The notes under the pieces: generated by a model
The model's database searches: none
What the model was told of the DNA's origin: nothing
What the model saw: only the letters and a program-made list of their open reading frames with translations
Program-made: the position numbers and the translations under genes
NCBI GenBank assembly: GCA_028289645.1
Contig: JANQOK010000013.1
Location: 496,001 to 560,000, forward strand
DNA: 64,000 nucleotides
Source: Anderseniella sp.
GTDB taxonomy: Bacteria; Pseudomonadota; Alphaproteobacteria; Rhizobiales; Aestuariivirgaceae
Direction of reading: 5' to 3'
Part shown: in pieces, positions 9,493 through 18,571 of the stretch
Layout: each line of letters opens with the position of its first letter
How positions within the stretch are numbered: position 1 is the first letter of the stretch

Positions 9493-10218
9493 CTACGACA
9501 CGCTTTCTATTTCAACTGACGTGTCACATGAAATCGCATCATCGCCCATGGTGCAAGCCATCGCGATGCTCTCGACACCTGATTTAGTCGCTTTGGTCCA
9601 GGTTTCAAAGTAAAACGGATCAATATCGCGGGCCAGCGAGAAGCATTCGGCATCACTGCGCTGGATCAGGTACACCATCACCGCTCGATGTCCGTCACGC
9701 ACCATGTCGGCCAGTTCATCAAGGTGCTTGGCGCCGCGCGATGTGACGGCGTCGGGAAATTCGGCCAGGCCGGCCGTACGCGACAGGGTGACGTTCTTGA
9801 CCTCGACATAGCATGACGGTTTGTCGTCATCCGACAACAACAGGTCGATGCGGCTGTTCTTGCCGTACTTCTGTTCGCGCTTGAGCGTGCCGTAGCCGGC
9901 AAGCTCAGGGATGCGCCCGGCGGTGATGGCTTCCTCGACCAGCTTGTTGGGCAGGCCGGTGTTCAAACCGACCCGGGCCTTGCCGCCGCCGGCATTGAGC
10001 GCCTCGACCATCTCCCAGGTATGCTTGTATTTGCGCGTCGGGCTGTCGGACACCGATAGCCAGACCGGATTGCCCGGATCCAGCAATCCCATCATTGAGC
10101 CGGTGTTCGGGCAGGTGGCGGTGACGATTTCTCCCGTGTCCAGAGTCACATCGGTCAGGAACCTCTTGTAGCGCTTGATCAGCGTGCCGCGCAGCAGTGG
10201 TTTATCGGAAATTTTCAT
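9493..10218 (-). CDS. sfsA: SfsA family DNA/RNA-binding protein
   Basis: 241 residues, the usual SfsA length. The N-terminal OB-like part has GTLIKRYKRFL and TATCPNTGSMMGLL; the C-terminal nuclease-like part has YVEVKNVTL near residue 135 and DAVTSRGAKHLDEL. It was named for sugar-fermentation stimulation in E. coli, and its in vivo role remains loosely defined. It is the first gene of the sfsA-map-radC operon and is divergent from cinA, with 83 bp between starts. Confidence 0.93.
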   Translation of the reverse strand: MKISDKPLLRGTLIKRYKRFLTDVTLDTGEIVTATCPNTGSMMGLLDPGNPVWLSVSDSPTRKYKHTWEMVEALNAGGGKARVGLNTGLPNKLVEEAITAGRIPELAGYGTLKREQKYGKNSRIDLLLSDDDKPSCYVEVKNVTLSRTAGLAEFPDAVTSRGAKHLDELADMVRDGHRAVMVYLIQRSDAECFSLARDIDPFYFETWTKATKSGVESIAMACTMGDDAISCDTSVEIESVS

Positions 10219-10301
10219 GGTGGCTTGACCTGTTGAGTGGCTTCTGACGTAAGTGGATGCACAAACGATTAAGTGTCACATAAACCGGAAAATTTCCAGC
10301 C

Positions 10302-11051
10302 ATGACAAGCTCTATTCCCACGGCAGCCGTTTTGCTGATCGGTGACGAAATCCTGTCCGGGCGCACCAAGGATGCCAATCTGGGTTACATTGCCGATTAT
10401 CTCACGGTGGTGGGCATCGACCTGAAGGAGGCCCGCGTGGTGTCGGACGAGGAAGCCGATATCGTGGCGGCGCTGAACGCGCTGCGGGCTCGTTACACCT
10501 ACGTTTTTACAACGGGCGGCATTGGTCCAACACACGACGACATAACCGCAGACTGTGTTGCCGCCGCCTTCGGTGTTGCAATCGATCATCACCCCGAGGC
10601 ATTGCGGATATTGCGGGAGCACTGGGCCGGTCGCGGTATCGAGGAAAACGAAGCCCGCCTGCGCATGGCGCGGATACCCGATTCTGCTGAACTGATTCCC
10701 AATCCGGTCTCGAAGGCACCTGGTTTTCACATCGGCAATGTGTTCGTGATGGCAGGTGTGCCGAAGATCATGCAGGCCATGCTCGACGCGGTGGCGCCGA
10801 AGCTCACCGGCGGCGCGGTGATGCTGTCGCGGACCGTGCCGCTTGATCTTGGCGAAGGTGATGTGGCCGCCAGGTTGAAGGAGATACAGGCTGCGCACCA
10901 TGGCGTGATGATCGGTTCGTACCCATATGAGCGCGATGGCCGGTTTGCCACCAACATTGTCGTACGCTCGCGCGATGAAGCGGCGGTGACCGCGGCGGCC
11001 GCCGAGGTGGAGCGGTTGCCCGAGGAACTGGGAGGCAAATCAGCGAGTTAG
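10302..11051 (+). CDS. CinA N-terminal (MoCF) domain protein
   Basis: 249-residue competence/damage-inducible protein A type molybdopterin-binding-fold protein. AAVLLIGDEILSG at the N-terminus and TTGGIGPTHDDITADC near residue 70 are the family hallmarks. There is no C-terminal nicotinamide-nucleotide amidase domain, so this is the short form common in alphaproteobacteria, a candidate nucleotide (ADP-ribose-like) pyrophosphatase. A link to the molybdenum operon at 1-7 kb is possible only by fold, not by position. Confidence 0.9.
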   Translation: MTSSIPTAAVLLIGDEILSGRTKDANLGYIADYLTVVGIDLKEARVVSDEEADIVAALNALRARYTYVFTTGGIGPTHDDITADCVAAAFGVAIDHHPEALRILREHWAGRGIEENEARLRMARIPDSAELIPNPVSKAPGFHIGNVFVMAGVPKIMQAMLDAVAPKLTGGAVMLSRTVPLDLGEGDVAARLKEIQAAHHGVMIGSYPYERDGRFATNIVVRSRDEAAVTAAAAEVERLPEELGGKSAS

Positions 11052-11151
11052 ACCGAGGTCTTGGCTTCGGTTGCGGTTGCGACCTGACAGCCGTTGCCAG
11101 TTACGTGGAAATCCGCCATATTGAATGCTCATTCAATATAAAGGTGCCGCA

Positions 11152-12552
11152 ATGCTGAACCCACTGCACAACCAGTATGACCACGAACAGTTGTGGGCGC
11201 TGGATCGTGATCATTTCCTGCATCCCTGGACGCATTTTGACAGCTTCAAGAAGGAAGGCTCGCTGGTGCTTGCCAAGGGCGAGGGCTGTCACGTCACCGA
11301 CACGGAGGGCAAGCAGTATTTTGACGGTATCGGCGGCATGTGGTGCGTCAACGTCGGTTATGGCCGCGATGAGCTGGCACAGACCATGGCCGAACAGGCC
11401 AGCCAGCTGGCCTATTCAAACACATTTGTCGATGTCTCCAACGCGCCGGCAGCCATGTTGTCGGGCAAGCTGGCGTCAATGGCACCGGGATCACTGAACC
11501 GGGTAATGTATTCGCTGACCGGTTCGGCCGCCAACGAGGGGGCCATCCGGATTGCGCAGTACTATCACGGCCGCAAGGGCCGCAAGTCCCGCAAGCACAT
11601 CATCAGCCGCAAGAACTCCTACCACGGCTCAACGGTGCTGACGGCTTCCGTCGGTTTGCGCGACGGCGACCGCCAGGACGAATTCCAGTACCTGACCAGC
11701 TTCATCCATCACCTGTCAGCGCCATATTATTACCGCGGCGGTGAAGGCATGAGCGAAGCCGAGTTTACCGATTTCCTGGTGCAGGAATTCAGGGACAAGA
11801 TTGCTGAACTGGGCCCCGACAACATCTCCTGCTTCATTGCCGAGCCGATCCAGGCATCGGGCGGTGTCGTGCCGCCACCTCCGGGGTACCTGAAACGCAT
11901 GATCGAGGTGTGCCACGAGCACGATATCCTGTTCATCGCCGATGAGGTCGTCACCGCCTTCGGGCGCATTGGCCACATTTTTGCGTCATGGGATGAGTTC
12001 GGCATCCAGCCGGACATGATTGTGTGCGCAAAGGGCATCACCTCGGGCTATTTCCCCATGGGCGCGACGCTCTATACCGACGAAATTCACGAAGTGATGT
12101 CGAGCGACAATCCCGACGGCTGGTTCGCTCACGGTTTCACCTGTGCCGGCCATCCGGTGGGCTGTGCCGTCGCGCTCAAGAATATCGAGATCATGGAACG
12201 TGAGGACATCTGCGGCAACGTTCGTGTGGTTGGAGATTATCTCGAAGCCCGTCTGCATGAACTGGCGGAGCTTCCCATTGTCGGCGATGTGCGCGGCAAG
12301 CGCATGATGATGTGTGTTGAATATGTTGCCGACAAGCAGACCAAGGCGCATATCCCGCATGAGGTGAATATCTCCAAGCGAATTTCCAATCTGTGCGAGA
12401 CGCGCGGTCTTCTGGTGCGTCCCATGGGCCATCTCGACGTGATGTCACCACCGCTTACCATGACCCGCGATGATGCCGACTTCCTGGTTGAAACCATCCG
12501 TGGTGCTGTTGTCGAGGTTACCGATGAACTGGTCAGGGAAGGTGTGATTTAA
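11152..12552 (+). CDS. Class III PLP-dependent (omega) aminotransferase
   Basis: 466 residues, fold type I. It shows GSAANEGAIRIA (phosphate site) near residue 120, the cofactor Asp in FIADEVVTAFGR near residue 260, and the Schiff-base lysine in CAKGITSGYFPMGA near residue 290. The family uses pyruvate or 2-oxoglutarate with omega-amines such as putrescine, beta-alanine or taurine; the donor cannot be told here. The ATG at 11152 has AAAGGTG upstream and is preferred to 11125. The gene converges with the YcaQ-like gene and shares 4 bp at the stops. Confidence 0.9.
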   Translation: MLNPLHNQYDHEQLWALDRDHFLHPWTHFDSFKKEGSLVLAKGEGCHVTDTEGKQYFDGIGGMWCVNVGYGRDELAQTMAEQASQLAYSNTFVDVSNAPAAMLSGKLASMAPGSLNRVMYSLTGSAANEGAIRIAQYYHGRKGRKSRKHIISRKNSYHGSTVLTASVGLRDGDRQDEFQYLTSFIHHLSAPYYYRGGEGMSEAEFTDFLVQEFRDKIAELGPDNISCFIAEPIQASGGVVPPPPGYLKRMIEVCHEHDILFIADEVVTAFGRIGHIFASWDEFGIQPDMIVCAKGITSGYFPMGATLYTDEIHEVMSSDNPDGWFAHGFTCAGHPVGCAVALKNIEIMEREDICGNVRVVGDYLEARLHELAELPIVGDVRGKRMMMCVEYVADKQTKAHIPHEVNISKRISNLCETRGLLVRPMGHLDVMSPPLTMTRDDADFLVETIRGAVVEVTDELVREGVI

Positions 12553-13775
12553 GACTGAAGTCTGACCGCATCCTTCAGTGCCGTCGACATGTTTCCCTGA
12601 CCGGCAATTTCGACCCGTTCAAGATCAAGCCATCGGCTCATGGTGTGAAGGGAAGGCGTGATGGCTTCGGATACGGCTCCAGGGGCCATACCGTCTTCGT
12701 GCCAGGCCGCGTTGATGCGCAACGTGCCGGCCTGCCGGTCCGCCTTCATGCACAGCCTGCCTGCCAGCTGTTCGCCGATCAGCACCGGCAGCACGTAGTA
12801 TCCGAACTGGCGCTTGGGCGCAGGTGTGTAGATTTCTATGCGATAGCGGAAATCGAACAGCCGCTCGGCGCGGTCGCGGTTCCAGACCAGCGGATCGAAC
12901 GGCGACAACACGGTGGCGTGCTCAAATGAACGGGCCGACTTGGCCTGGTGCCAGATGTAACCGGGCTTGCTCCAGCCCTTCACCTCCACCATGTGAAGTT
13001 CGCCGCTTTCTACCAGTTCGGCGACCGCCTGGCGGGCGTCGGCTACGGGCAGGCGAAAATAATCCCTGATGTCTGTTTCGGTCGATATACCCAGCGCTCG
13101 GGCTGAGTGGCGCGCCAGCTCGCGAATGGCATCTGCCCGCTCGGGTGTGGCTGCAGTGTGGGTGTCATCAGGCAATACCCGTTCAGGAACGTCATACAGG
13201 CGTTCAAACCCTTCCCGGCTGGCTGTCGTCACATCTCCGGTCCAGAACAGGTATTCCAATGCAGTCTTGTTATCGTTCCAGCCCCACCATTCGCCGGAAC
13301 GCACGGCCGGCTGGCCGAAATCGCGCGGGCGCAGCGGGCCTTCGGCACGGACCCTGGCAAGGGTCTGTTCGATCACTTGCGATTTCTCGCGGGCAAACTC
13401 CACCAGGCCCTTGTAAATGCCGGTTCCGTTGCGGGCATCGTCCATGCGCCAGCGCAGCAGTGGCTGGTAGCGGTACGGCAGCAGCGATGCCTCATGCGCC
13501 CAATATTCGAAACAGCGGCGGTTTTTGGCGGCCAGCGTATGCCTGTCCAGAATCTGCTTGTCGTAGCTGCCGAGCCGCGAGAACAAGGGCAGGTAATGGG
13601 ATCGCGACAGCACGTTCACGCTGTCGATCTGCAACAGGTTCAACCTGTCTATGACCTTTGACAGGCTCTGCCACCGGGTGGCCTTGCCGGGGCCGGGCTG
13701 GGCGCCTGAAAAACCCTGCGCGGTCAGGGCCAGGCGGCGGGCGGATTTAAGACTGATGCGTTGCGGCCTGGTCAT
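12549..13775 (-). CDS. YcaQ/AlkZ-type winged-helix DNA glycosylase
   Basis: 408 residues of the HTH_42 family, whose studied members (E. coli YcaQ, Streptomyces AlkZ) remove bulky alkyl adducts and unhook interstrand crosslinks. LLQIDSVNVLSRSHY near residue 50 contains the catalytic Q-x-D motif typical of YcaQ (AlkZ has Q-x-Q). WAHEASLLP near residue 95 and LSPFDPLVWNRDRAERLF near residue 300 are conserved. The start is ATG 13775 (MTRPQRIS), because the track start at 13922 overlaps the upstream SDR gene. The gene follows the SDR by 13 bp and probably shares its transcript. Confidence 0.88.
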   Translation of the reverse strand: MTRPQRISLKSARRLALTAQGFSGAQPGPGKATRWQSLSKVIDRLNLLQIDSVNVLSRSHYLPLFSRLGSYDKQILDRHTLAAKNRRCFEYWAHEASLLPYRYQPLLRWRMDDARNGTGIYKGLVEFAREKSQVIEQTLARVRAEGPLRPRDFGQPAVRSGEWWGWNDNKTALEYLFWTGDVTTASREGFERLYDVPERVLPDDTHTAATPERADAIRELARHSARALGISTETDIRDYFRLPVADARQAVAELVESGELHMVEVKGWSKPGYIWHQAKSARSFEHATVLSPFDPLVWNRDRAERLFDFRYRIEIYTPAPKRQFGYYVLPVLIGEQLAGRLCMKADRQAGTLRINAAWHEDGMAPGAVSEAITPSLHTMSRWLDLERVEIAGQGNMSTALKDAVRLQS

Positions 13776-13788
13776 TGTTGGAAGGACT

Positions 13789-14547
13789 CTAGATACAGCG
13801 ACCGCCGTCGACTTCCATGCAAACGCCGGTGATGAAGGTGCTTTCATCCGATGCGAAGAACAGGGCTGCGTTGGCCATGTCGAGCGGGGTGGAGAGTCGG
13901 CCCATGGGTACTGTGGAAACAAATGCGGAGCGCATTTCGTTGGTCACTTCGCCGCCCATGAAAGCGCCCAGCATTGGCGTTTCGCCGGCGACAGGGCACA
14001 ACGCATTGACGCGGATCTGGTCCGGTGCAAGCTCAACTGCCATTGCCTTGGTCATGGTGGTGACCGCACCTTTGGACGCGTTGTACCAGACCAGCCCCGG
14101 GCGCGGGCGCAGGGCGGCAGTCGAAGCTGTGTTGATGATCGATCCTGATCCCTGATTGCGCATCACCGGCACGACAGCCCTGGTCGCCAGGAAGATTGAT
14201 TTCACATTGACATCGAAAATCCGCTGAAACGTCTGTTCATCCACATCCAGCATAGGCTGGTTGGTTTGCGGCATGCCGGCATTGTTGATCATCACGTCAA
14301 TGGTGTTGAACTGCTCCACCGTTGAATCGACCAGGTTCTGGAAGTAGCCGCTGTCGGTGACATCGCAATGGGTGTAGACACAGGGCGTGCCCTTGCCGGA
14401 GATCTCCCGTGCAAGAGCTTCGCCGGCTTCGTCGTTTATGTCGGCGATCACGGTGTTTGCCCCTTCGTCGGCAAACCTCCGGATCATGCCTTCGCCGAAG
14501 CCGGAGGCGCCACCGGTGACAATCACGGTCTTGCTCTTCATTCTCAT
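13789..14547 (-). CDS. SDR-family oxidoreductase (FabG-like)
   Basis: 252 residues, classical short-chain dehydrogenase: TGGASGFGEG cofactor loop at the N-terminus, NNAGM near residue 90 and the YNASK catalytic motif near residue 155. The C-terminus has PVAGETPML and VDGGRCI, shared with the SDR at 50119-50883, so the two look like paralogues. The start overlaps the GNAT stop in ATGA (14547-14544), so the two genes are coupled. Substrate unknown. Confidence 0.88.
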   Translation of the reverse strand: MRMKSKTVIVTGGASGFGEGMIRRFADEGANTVIADINDEAGEALAREISGKGTPCVYTHCDVTDSGYFQNLVDSTVEQFNTIDVMINNAGMPQTNQPMLDVDEQTFQRIFDVNVKSIFLATRAVVPVMRNQGSGSIINTASTAALRPRPGLVWYNASKGAVTTMTKAMAVELAPDQIRVNALCPVAGETPMLGAFMGGEVTNEMRSAFVSTVPMGRLSTPLDMANAALFFASDESTFITGVCMEVDGGRCI

Positions 14548-15029
14548 GTGAGTGGTTTCTCCATTGTTACGACATGTTCTTCGAATCCGAACCGGCCATA
14601 GAGCTCGCGTGCGACGGCGTTTTTTGCCAGCACGCCGATACGAAGCCAGCGCGCGTCGGCTGCCCGCGCCAGCGCTTCAGCATCGTGCAGCAAGGCCTTG
14701 CCGATACCCTGGCCGCGGGCAGATTTCGCGATCACGATCTCGCTCACATAAGCATAGTCGAAACGCTGCTCGTCAGCTTCCTCATTGGGCACCCTGGTCA
14801 TGACTGCGCAATACCCCACGGGCCTGCCGCCGAGCCATGCAAACCGGATATGACCTGCGTAATCCCTGCAATCCTTCTTTATGCCGTCTACATACCATCC
14901 CGCGATCTCTTCCGGCGGGATCATGCGATCATAATAGCTAGTTTCGTAGCCTTGCAGCTCGCGTATCAGCTGGATCAGCTGAGCTTCATTTTCGTCCCTG
15001 TAGTCGCGGATTTCGAGAGCGTCCGACAT
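14544..15029 (-). CDS. GNAT family N-acetyltransferase
   Basis: 161 residues from ATG 15029 (MSDALEIRDYRDE); the track start at 15065 only adds 12 polar residues. The acetyl-CoA-binding motif VIAKSARGQGIGKALL lies near residue 90, followed by WLRIGVLAKNAVARELYGRFGF, the usual GNAT C-terminal strand-helix. The acceptor is unknown; the gene is translationally coupled to the SDR downstream. Confidence 0.85.
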   Translation of the reverse strand: MSDALEIRDYRDENEAQLIQLIRELQGYETSYYDRMIPPEEIAGWYVDGIKKDCRDYAGHIRFAWLGGRPVGYCAVMTRVPNEEADEQRFDYAYVSEIVIAKSARGQGIGKALLHDAEALARAADARWLRIGVLAKNAVARELYGRFGFEEHVVTMEKPLT

Positions 15030-15213
15030 GGTCAATGTTAACTTACCATTCACTGTAAAATTCAATTCAAATTGTATTCTTTGGCCGGCAATGAGACACT
15101 GTGTTCAGCGTTCAGTCCAGCATTGAAAGATGTTCGAGACGACTTCGCTTAGCTGATCGTCCTTTCTGAGGGGTAAGGGCAGTCCCGCTGACGAGACAAG
15201 CGGAGTACGCATG

Positions 15214-15247
15214 ACGGCAGCGTTGGTTGAGGGGCCAACGCTGCCGT
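15214..15247 (-). other. Long perfect hairpin downstream of the zinc-finger gene
   Basis: ACGGCAGCGTTGG and CCAACGCTGCCGT form a 13-bp perfect stem around an 8-nt loop, 27 bp after the stop of the minus-strand zinc-finger gene. No T-run follows on either strand, so it is more likely an mRNA-stabilising or Rho-assisted 3' structure than a classical intrinsic terminator. The rest of 15030-15273 shows no gene. Confidence 0.6.
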
Positions 15248-15273
15248 TGCCATTTCAGCTACCAGATGCCGAA

Positions 15274-15510
15274 CTAGTCGACGAAAACAGCTTCCAGCGG
15301 TCTGGCTTCGTCCGGTTTCAGGGCGCTTGAGTACCGATACAGGGTCGAGCAGTAGGGGCAGACAATCTCACTGTCGTCTCCCATGTCCAGAAACACGTGC
15401 GGGTGGTCGAACGGCGGTTTGGCGCCGGTACACTGGAACTTGCGGGTGCCGATTTCTATGACGGCAACGCCCATGTCGTTGTGAAACTTCGGTGTATCTG
15501 TGCTCGCCAT
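15274..15510 (-). CDS. Zinc-finger (zf-CHCC, NDUFS6-like) small protein
   Basis: 78 residues from ATG 15510 (MASTDTPKFHND). The motif FQCTGAKPPFDHPHVFL followed by CPYC gives the C-x-H-x-C-x2-C zinc-binding set of the zf-CHCC family, related to the NDUFS6 accessory subunit of complex I. The track start at 15681 is rejected because it runs across the divergent hydrolase. The gene is divergent from the alpha/beta hydrolase genes. Its role may be in respiratory complex I assembly, by homology only. Confidence 0.85.
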   Translation of the reverse strand: MASTDTPKFHNDMGVAVIEIGTRKFQCTGAKPPFDHPHVFLDMGDDSEIVCPYCSTLYRYSSALKPDEARPLEAVFVD

Positions 15511-15652
15511 GTATCTGCCTGCCTCAAAGTTTGCGCAGTGCGCGGAATTTCTTGTGTTGATGGAACTGCGTTTGGTTATAGCTGTTGCAGCGGCGATAGC
15601 ATAAATTAGGGGGTGCGGCCAAGCCCGTAACGCCAACCGGAGCCAGAACACT

Positions 15653-16405
15653 TTGCCCAGTTTCCTGTCAGATAACGTCAATATAGCCTATGAGGTGCAC
15701 GGGGAAGGTGAACCTATTTTGCTGATTCACGGATTTGCCTCCAACATCCGGATCAACTGGCAGTCCACCGGCTGGATCGACCTGCTGGCCAAGGCGGGCC
15801 GGCAGGTCATCGCCATTGACAATCGCGGGCATGGCAACAGCGACAAGCCGCATGACCCGGTCCGCTACACCTCACCTGAGATGGCCCGGGACTCGAGCAG
15901 GCTGATTGACCATCTCGGCCACGAGAGCGTCGACGTGATGGGTTATTCCATGGGAGCCCGTCTCTCCGCGATGCTGGGCATTCATCACAGCGAGCAGGTG
16001 CGTTCCCTCGTGCTTGGCGGTCTGGCCGGCAACATGATCAGCGGCGTTATCGGAGCGGAGGAAATTGTTGCCGCCCTGCAGGCCTCGTCGCTGGCCGAGG
16101 CGCGTGGTATCCAGGGCAAGGCGTTCAGGGCCTTCGCCGAACAGACGGGCTCGGATCTGGAAGCCCTGGCGGCCTGCATGGCGTCACAGAGGACACTGAT
16201 CAGCGAAGATGAACTGGCACAGATCAGGGTGCCCACACTGGTCGTGGCGGGTGACGAGGACGAACTCGCAGGCTCGGTAAACACGCTGGTCGAGGCGATC
16301 CCGTTTGCCGAAGGCATCGTGTTACAGGGCAAGGACCACATGAAGGCCGTCGGCGACAAGACTTACAAGCTTTCGGTGTTGGATTTTCTGGACAGGCGGC
16401 CATGA
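15653..16405 (+). CDS. Alpha/beta hydrolase (first of a tandem pair)
   Basis: 250 residues. LLIHGFAS is the oxyanion segment near residue 24, GYSMGAR the nucleophile elbow (Ser near residue 98), DED near residue 205 the probable acid, and GKDHM near residue 230 carries the catalytic His. The start is a TTG (MPSFLSDN) with GGAG about 10 bp upstream; no ATG exists in frame before the catalytic core, so TTG is the best choice. It overlaps the next hydrolase in ATGA. Substrate unknown. Confidence 0.83.
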   Translation: MPSFLSDNVNIAYEVHGEGEPILLIHGFASNIRINWQSTGWIDLLAKAGRQVIAIDNRGHGNSDKPHDPVRYTSPEMARDSSRLIDHLGHESVDVMGYSMGARLSAMLGIHHSEQVRSLVLGGLAGNMISGVIGAEEIVAALQASSLAEARGIQGKAFRAFAEQTGSDLEALAACMASQRTLISEDELAQIRVPTLVVAGDEDELAGSVNTLVEAIPFAEGIVLQGKDHMKAVGDKTYKLSVLDFLDRRP

Positions 16406-17283
16406 CATCAACTGAGCGGCTGGAGTTCACCGGCTCTGAGGGCAACCGGCTGGTGGCGGACAGGTATGGCGCGGACAGTCCGCGCGGACTGGTGCTGCTG
16501 GCGCACGGGGGCGGACAGACCAGGCATTCGTGGGGCGGAACGGCCCGCGCATTGGCGGCCGAGGGCATCACGGCAGTCACCATGGACCAGCGCGGTCATG
16601 GCGACAGCGACTGGGTTGAAAGCTCGGCTTATGACTTTCATGCGTTCGCCAGTGACATGGCCTGTGCGGCACGGCAGTTAAAGGAAACGACCGGTTTCAG
16701 GCCGGCCATTGTCGGGGCATCTCTTGGTGGGCTGGCAGGGCTGTTTGCTGCTGGAAGCGAGAATTGCAAGGACGCACTGGCTGCACTGGTGCTGGTGGAC
16801 ATCACGCCAAAAATGAAGGTGGACGGGGTTCGCCGCATCATCGGCTTCATGTCGGAACACTCGCAACAAGGGTTTGCCAGCGTTGAAGAGGCTGCCGATG
16901 CCATATCCGCCTATCTTCCGCACCGGCCACGGCCGTCTGACCTTTCCGGCCTGTCAAAGAATCTGAGGCAGGGCGATGATGGCAGGCTGCGCTGGCACTG
17001 GGACCCGAAATTCATTTCATCGCGCGCCGACGCCGACAAACACGCCGGAGAGGTGGAGGCTGCGGGGTTTGAAGCCGCAAAGCGGTTGAAAATTCCGGTT
17101 TTGCTGGTGCGTGGGCGCGAGAGCGAACTGGTCGGCGAAAACGAGGTTGCAGCCTTCATCGAGGCGGTCCCGCATGCTAAGTTCACTGACATTGCCGGTG
17201 CGCGCCACATGGTTGCAGGCGATCGCAACGATGTGTTCACTGATGCCTTGCTGCAATTTTTTGTTGGTCTGGCTTGGCGCTGA
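16402..17283 (+). CDS. Alpha/beta hydrolase (second of a tandem pair)
   Basis: 293 residues. LLAHGGGQTRHSW gives the HGGGQ-type oxyanion loop, GASLGG the nucleophile elbow (Ser near residue 105) and GARHMVAGD the catalytic His. It resembles epoxide-hydrolase/haloperoxidase-like enzymes. It is translationally coupled to the preceding hydrolase (ATGA), but the two differ enough to be old paralogues rather than a recent duplication. cysE follows after 80 bp. Confidence 0.83.
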   Translation: MTSTERLEFTGSEGNRLVADRYGADSPRGLVLLAHGGGQTRHSWGGTARALAAEGITAVTMDQRGHGDSDWVESSAYDFHAFASDMACAARQLKETTGFRPAIVGASLGGLAGLFAAGSENCKDALAALVLVDITPKMKVDGVRRIIGFMSEHSQQGFASVEEAADAISAYLPHRPRPSDLSGLSKNLRQGDDGRLRWHWDPKFISSRADADKHAGEVEAAGFEAAKRLKIPVLLVRGRESELVGENEVAAFIEAVPHAKFTDIAGARHMVAGDRNDVFTDALLQFFVGLAWR

Positions 17284-17363
17284 CATGTTTAGGTACTACA
17301 TAAAGTGATCAGCACCGGCTCGGCCATGATGCCTGAACGCGGTGAAACCGGAGGCTCAACAAG

Positions 17364-18197
17364 ATGCCAACACTGAAATCCAAATCTGCAAAACTGACGT
17401 CCGTGGACCCTGTCTGGACCCGGGTCCGCGAAGAGGCTGAAGCTGCAACCCGGGCCGACACCAGCCTGGGTGGCTTCCTGTTCACGTCGGTGCTGAACCC
17501 GTCAAGTTTCGAAGAAGCACTATGTCACCGGCTGGCCCAACGGCTCGGCAATGCGGACATCGGGGCTGAACTGATCGTTCAGGGGTTTGAAGATGCGCTT
17601 GATGCGGACCCGGATATCGGGGCTGCGGCACGGGCTGATCTGCTTGCCGTCTTCGATCGCGATCCAGCGTGCGACCGTTACATTGAGCCGTTGCTGTACT
17701 TCAAGGGGTTTCAGGCACTGCAGACCTACCGGATGGCGCACAGGCTGTTCAAGATGGGCCGCAAGGACTTCGCCTATTACCTGCAGAGCCGGTCATCGAT
17801 GATTTTTGGGACCGACCTGCATCCAACGTCGCAGATCGGCCGCGGCATCATGATCGACCACGCCCATTCCATTGTCATCGGAGCGACCGCCGTGGTTGAG
17901 GACAATGTCTCGATATTGCACTCGGTGACGCTTGGAGGCACCGGCAAGACTGATGGTGACCGGCATCCCAAGGTACGCCATGGCTGCCTGATCGGAGCGG
18001 GTGCATCCATTCTCGGCAATATCGAAGTGGGCCATTGTTCGCGGGTCGCGGCAGGTTCGGTCGTGTTGCATGACGTGCCTCCGAACCGCACCGTTGCCGG
18101 CGTGCCGGCAAAGGTTGTCGGCTACGCCGGTTGTGAAGAGCCGGCACGCCGGATGGATCACAGCATCACGGTTGCCGAGACCGGAAAGTCTGATTAA
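17364..18197 (+). CDS. cysE: Serine O-acetyltransferase
   Basis: First committed step of cysteine synthesis (serine + acetyl-CoA to O-acetylserine). 277 residues: an N-terminal helical SATase domain (about 1-140) and a C-terminal left-handed beta-helix with hexapeptide repeats. The signature GRGIMIDHAHSIVIG contains the catalytic Asp/His pair, and HSVTLGGTGK follows. The downstream DUF3126 gene is a known companion of cysE in Rhizobiales. Confidence 0.96.
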   Translation: MPTLKSKSAKLTSVDPVWTRVREEAEAATRADTSLGGFLFTSVLNPSSFEEALCHRLAQRLGNADIGAELIVQGFEDALDADPDIGAAARADLLAVFDRDPACDRYIEPLLYFKGFQALQTYRMAHRLFKMGRKDFAYYLQSRSSMIFGTDLHPTSQIGRGIMIDHAHSIVIGATAVVEDNVSILHSVTLGGTGKTDGDRHPKVRHGCLIGAGASILGNIEVGHCSRVAAGSVVLHDVPPNRTVAGVPAKVVGYAGCEEPARRMDHSITVAETGKSD

Positions 18198-18241
18198 AAA
18201 CTTTCCGACTTCACTGTTTGGGGTTGTTCGACAGGTGTGAA

Positions 18242-18294
18242 CACGGTTAAACCGTGAGATAACACCGAGGGTGCCGCATGACTGCATGCGGCAC
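18242..18294 (+). other. Two consecutive perfect hairpins between cysE and the DUF3126 gene
   Basis: CACGGTT/AACCGTG (18242-18256, 1-nt centre) is followed by GTGCCGCATG/CATGCGGCAC (18271-18294, 4-nt loop). Neither has a following T-run on the plus strand. They lie in the 138-bp gap between two genes usually found together and may act as a terminator/processing pair or a protein-binding site. Confidence 0.55.
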
Positions 18295-18335
18295 ATCTGC
18301 GGTGCGCTTTCGCAATGATGCTTCAAGAGGCCAAC

Positions 18336-18548
18336 ATGACACCTGACGAGATTTCAAAGCTGACACGGTTCCTGCAGAAAACCTTCGGTCAGCCTTCAGT
18401 TCATGTGCGAAAGCGTCCACAAAAGGACGATTCCGGCGAAGTCTATATTGGCGATGAATTCATCGGGGTGATTTATCGCGACGATGAAGATCCGGATGAC
18501 CTGTCATACAACTTCCAGATGGCAATTCTGGAATTCGATCTGGATTAG
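18336..18548 (+). CDS. DUF3126 family protein
   Basis: 70 residues from ATG 18336 (MTPDEISKLTRFLQ), with AAGAGG about 8 bp upstream; the track start seven codons earlier lacks this. The full-length match to DUF3126 is by pattern: helix, then VRKRPQKDDSGEVYIGDEFIGV and an acidic tail. The function is not known. It is found next to cysE in many Rhizobiales. Confidence 0.88.
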   Translation: MTPDEISKLTRFLQKTFGQPSVHVRKRPQKDDSGEVYIGDEFIGVIYRDDEDPDDLSYNFQMAILEFDLD

Positions 18549-18571
18549 GTAGATCCCGTTTCCGATCCGCT

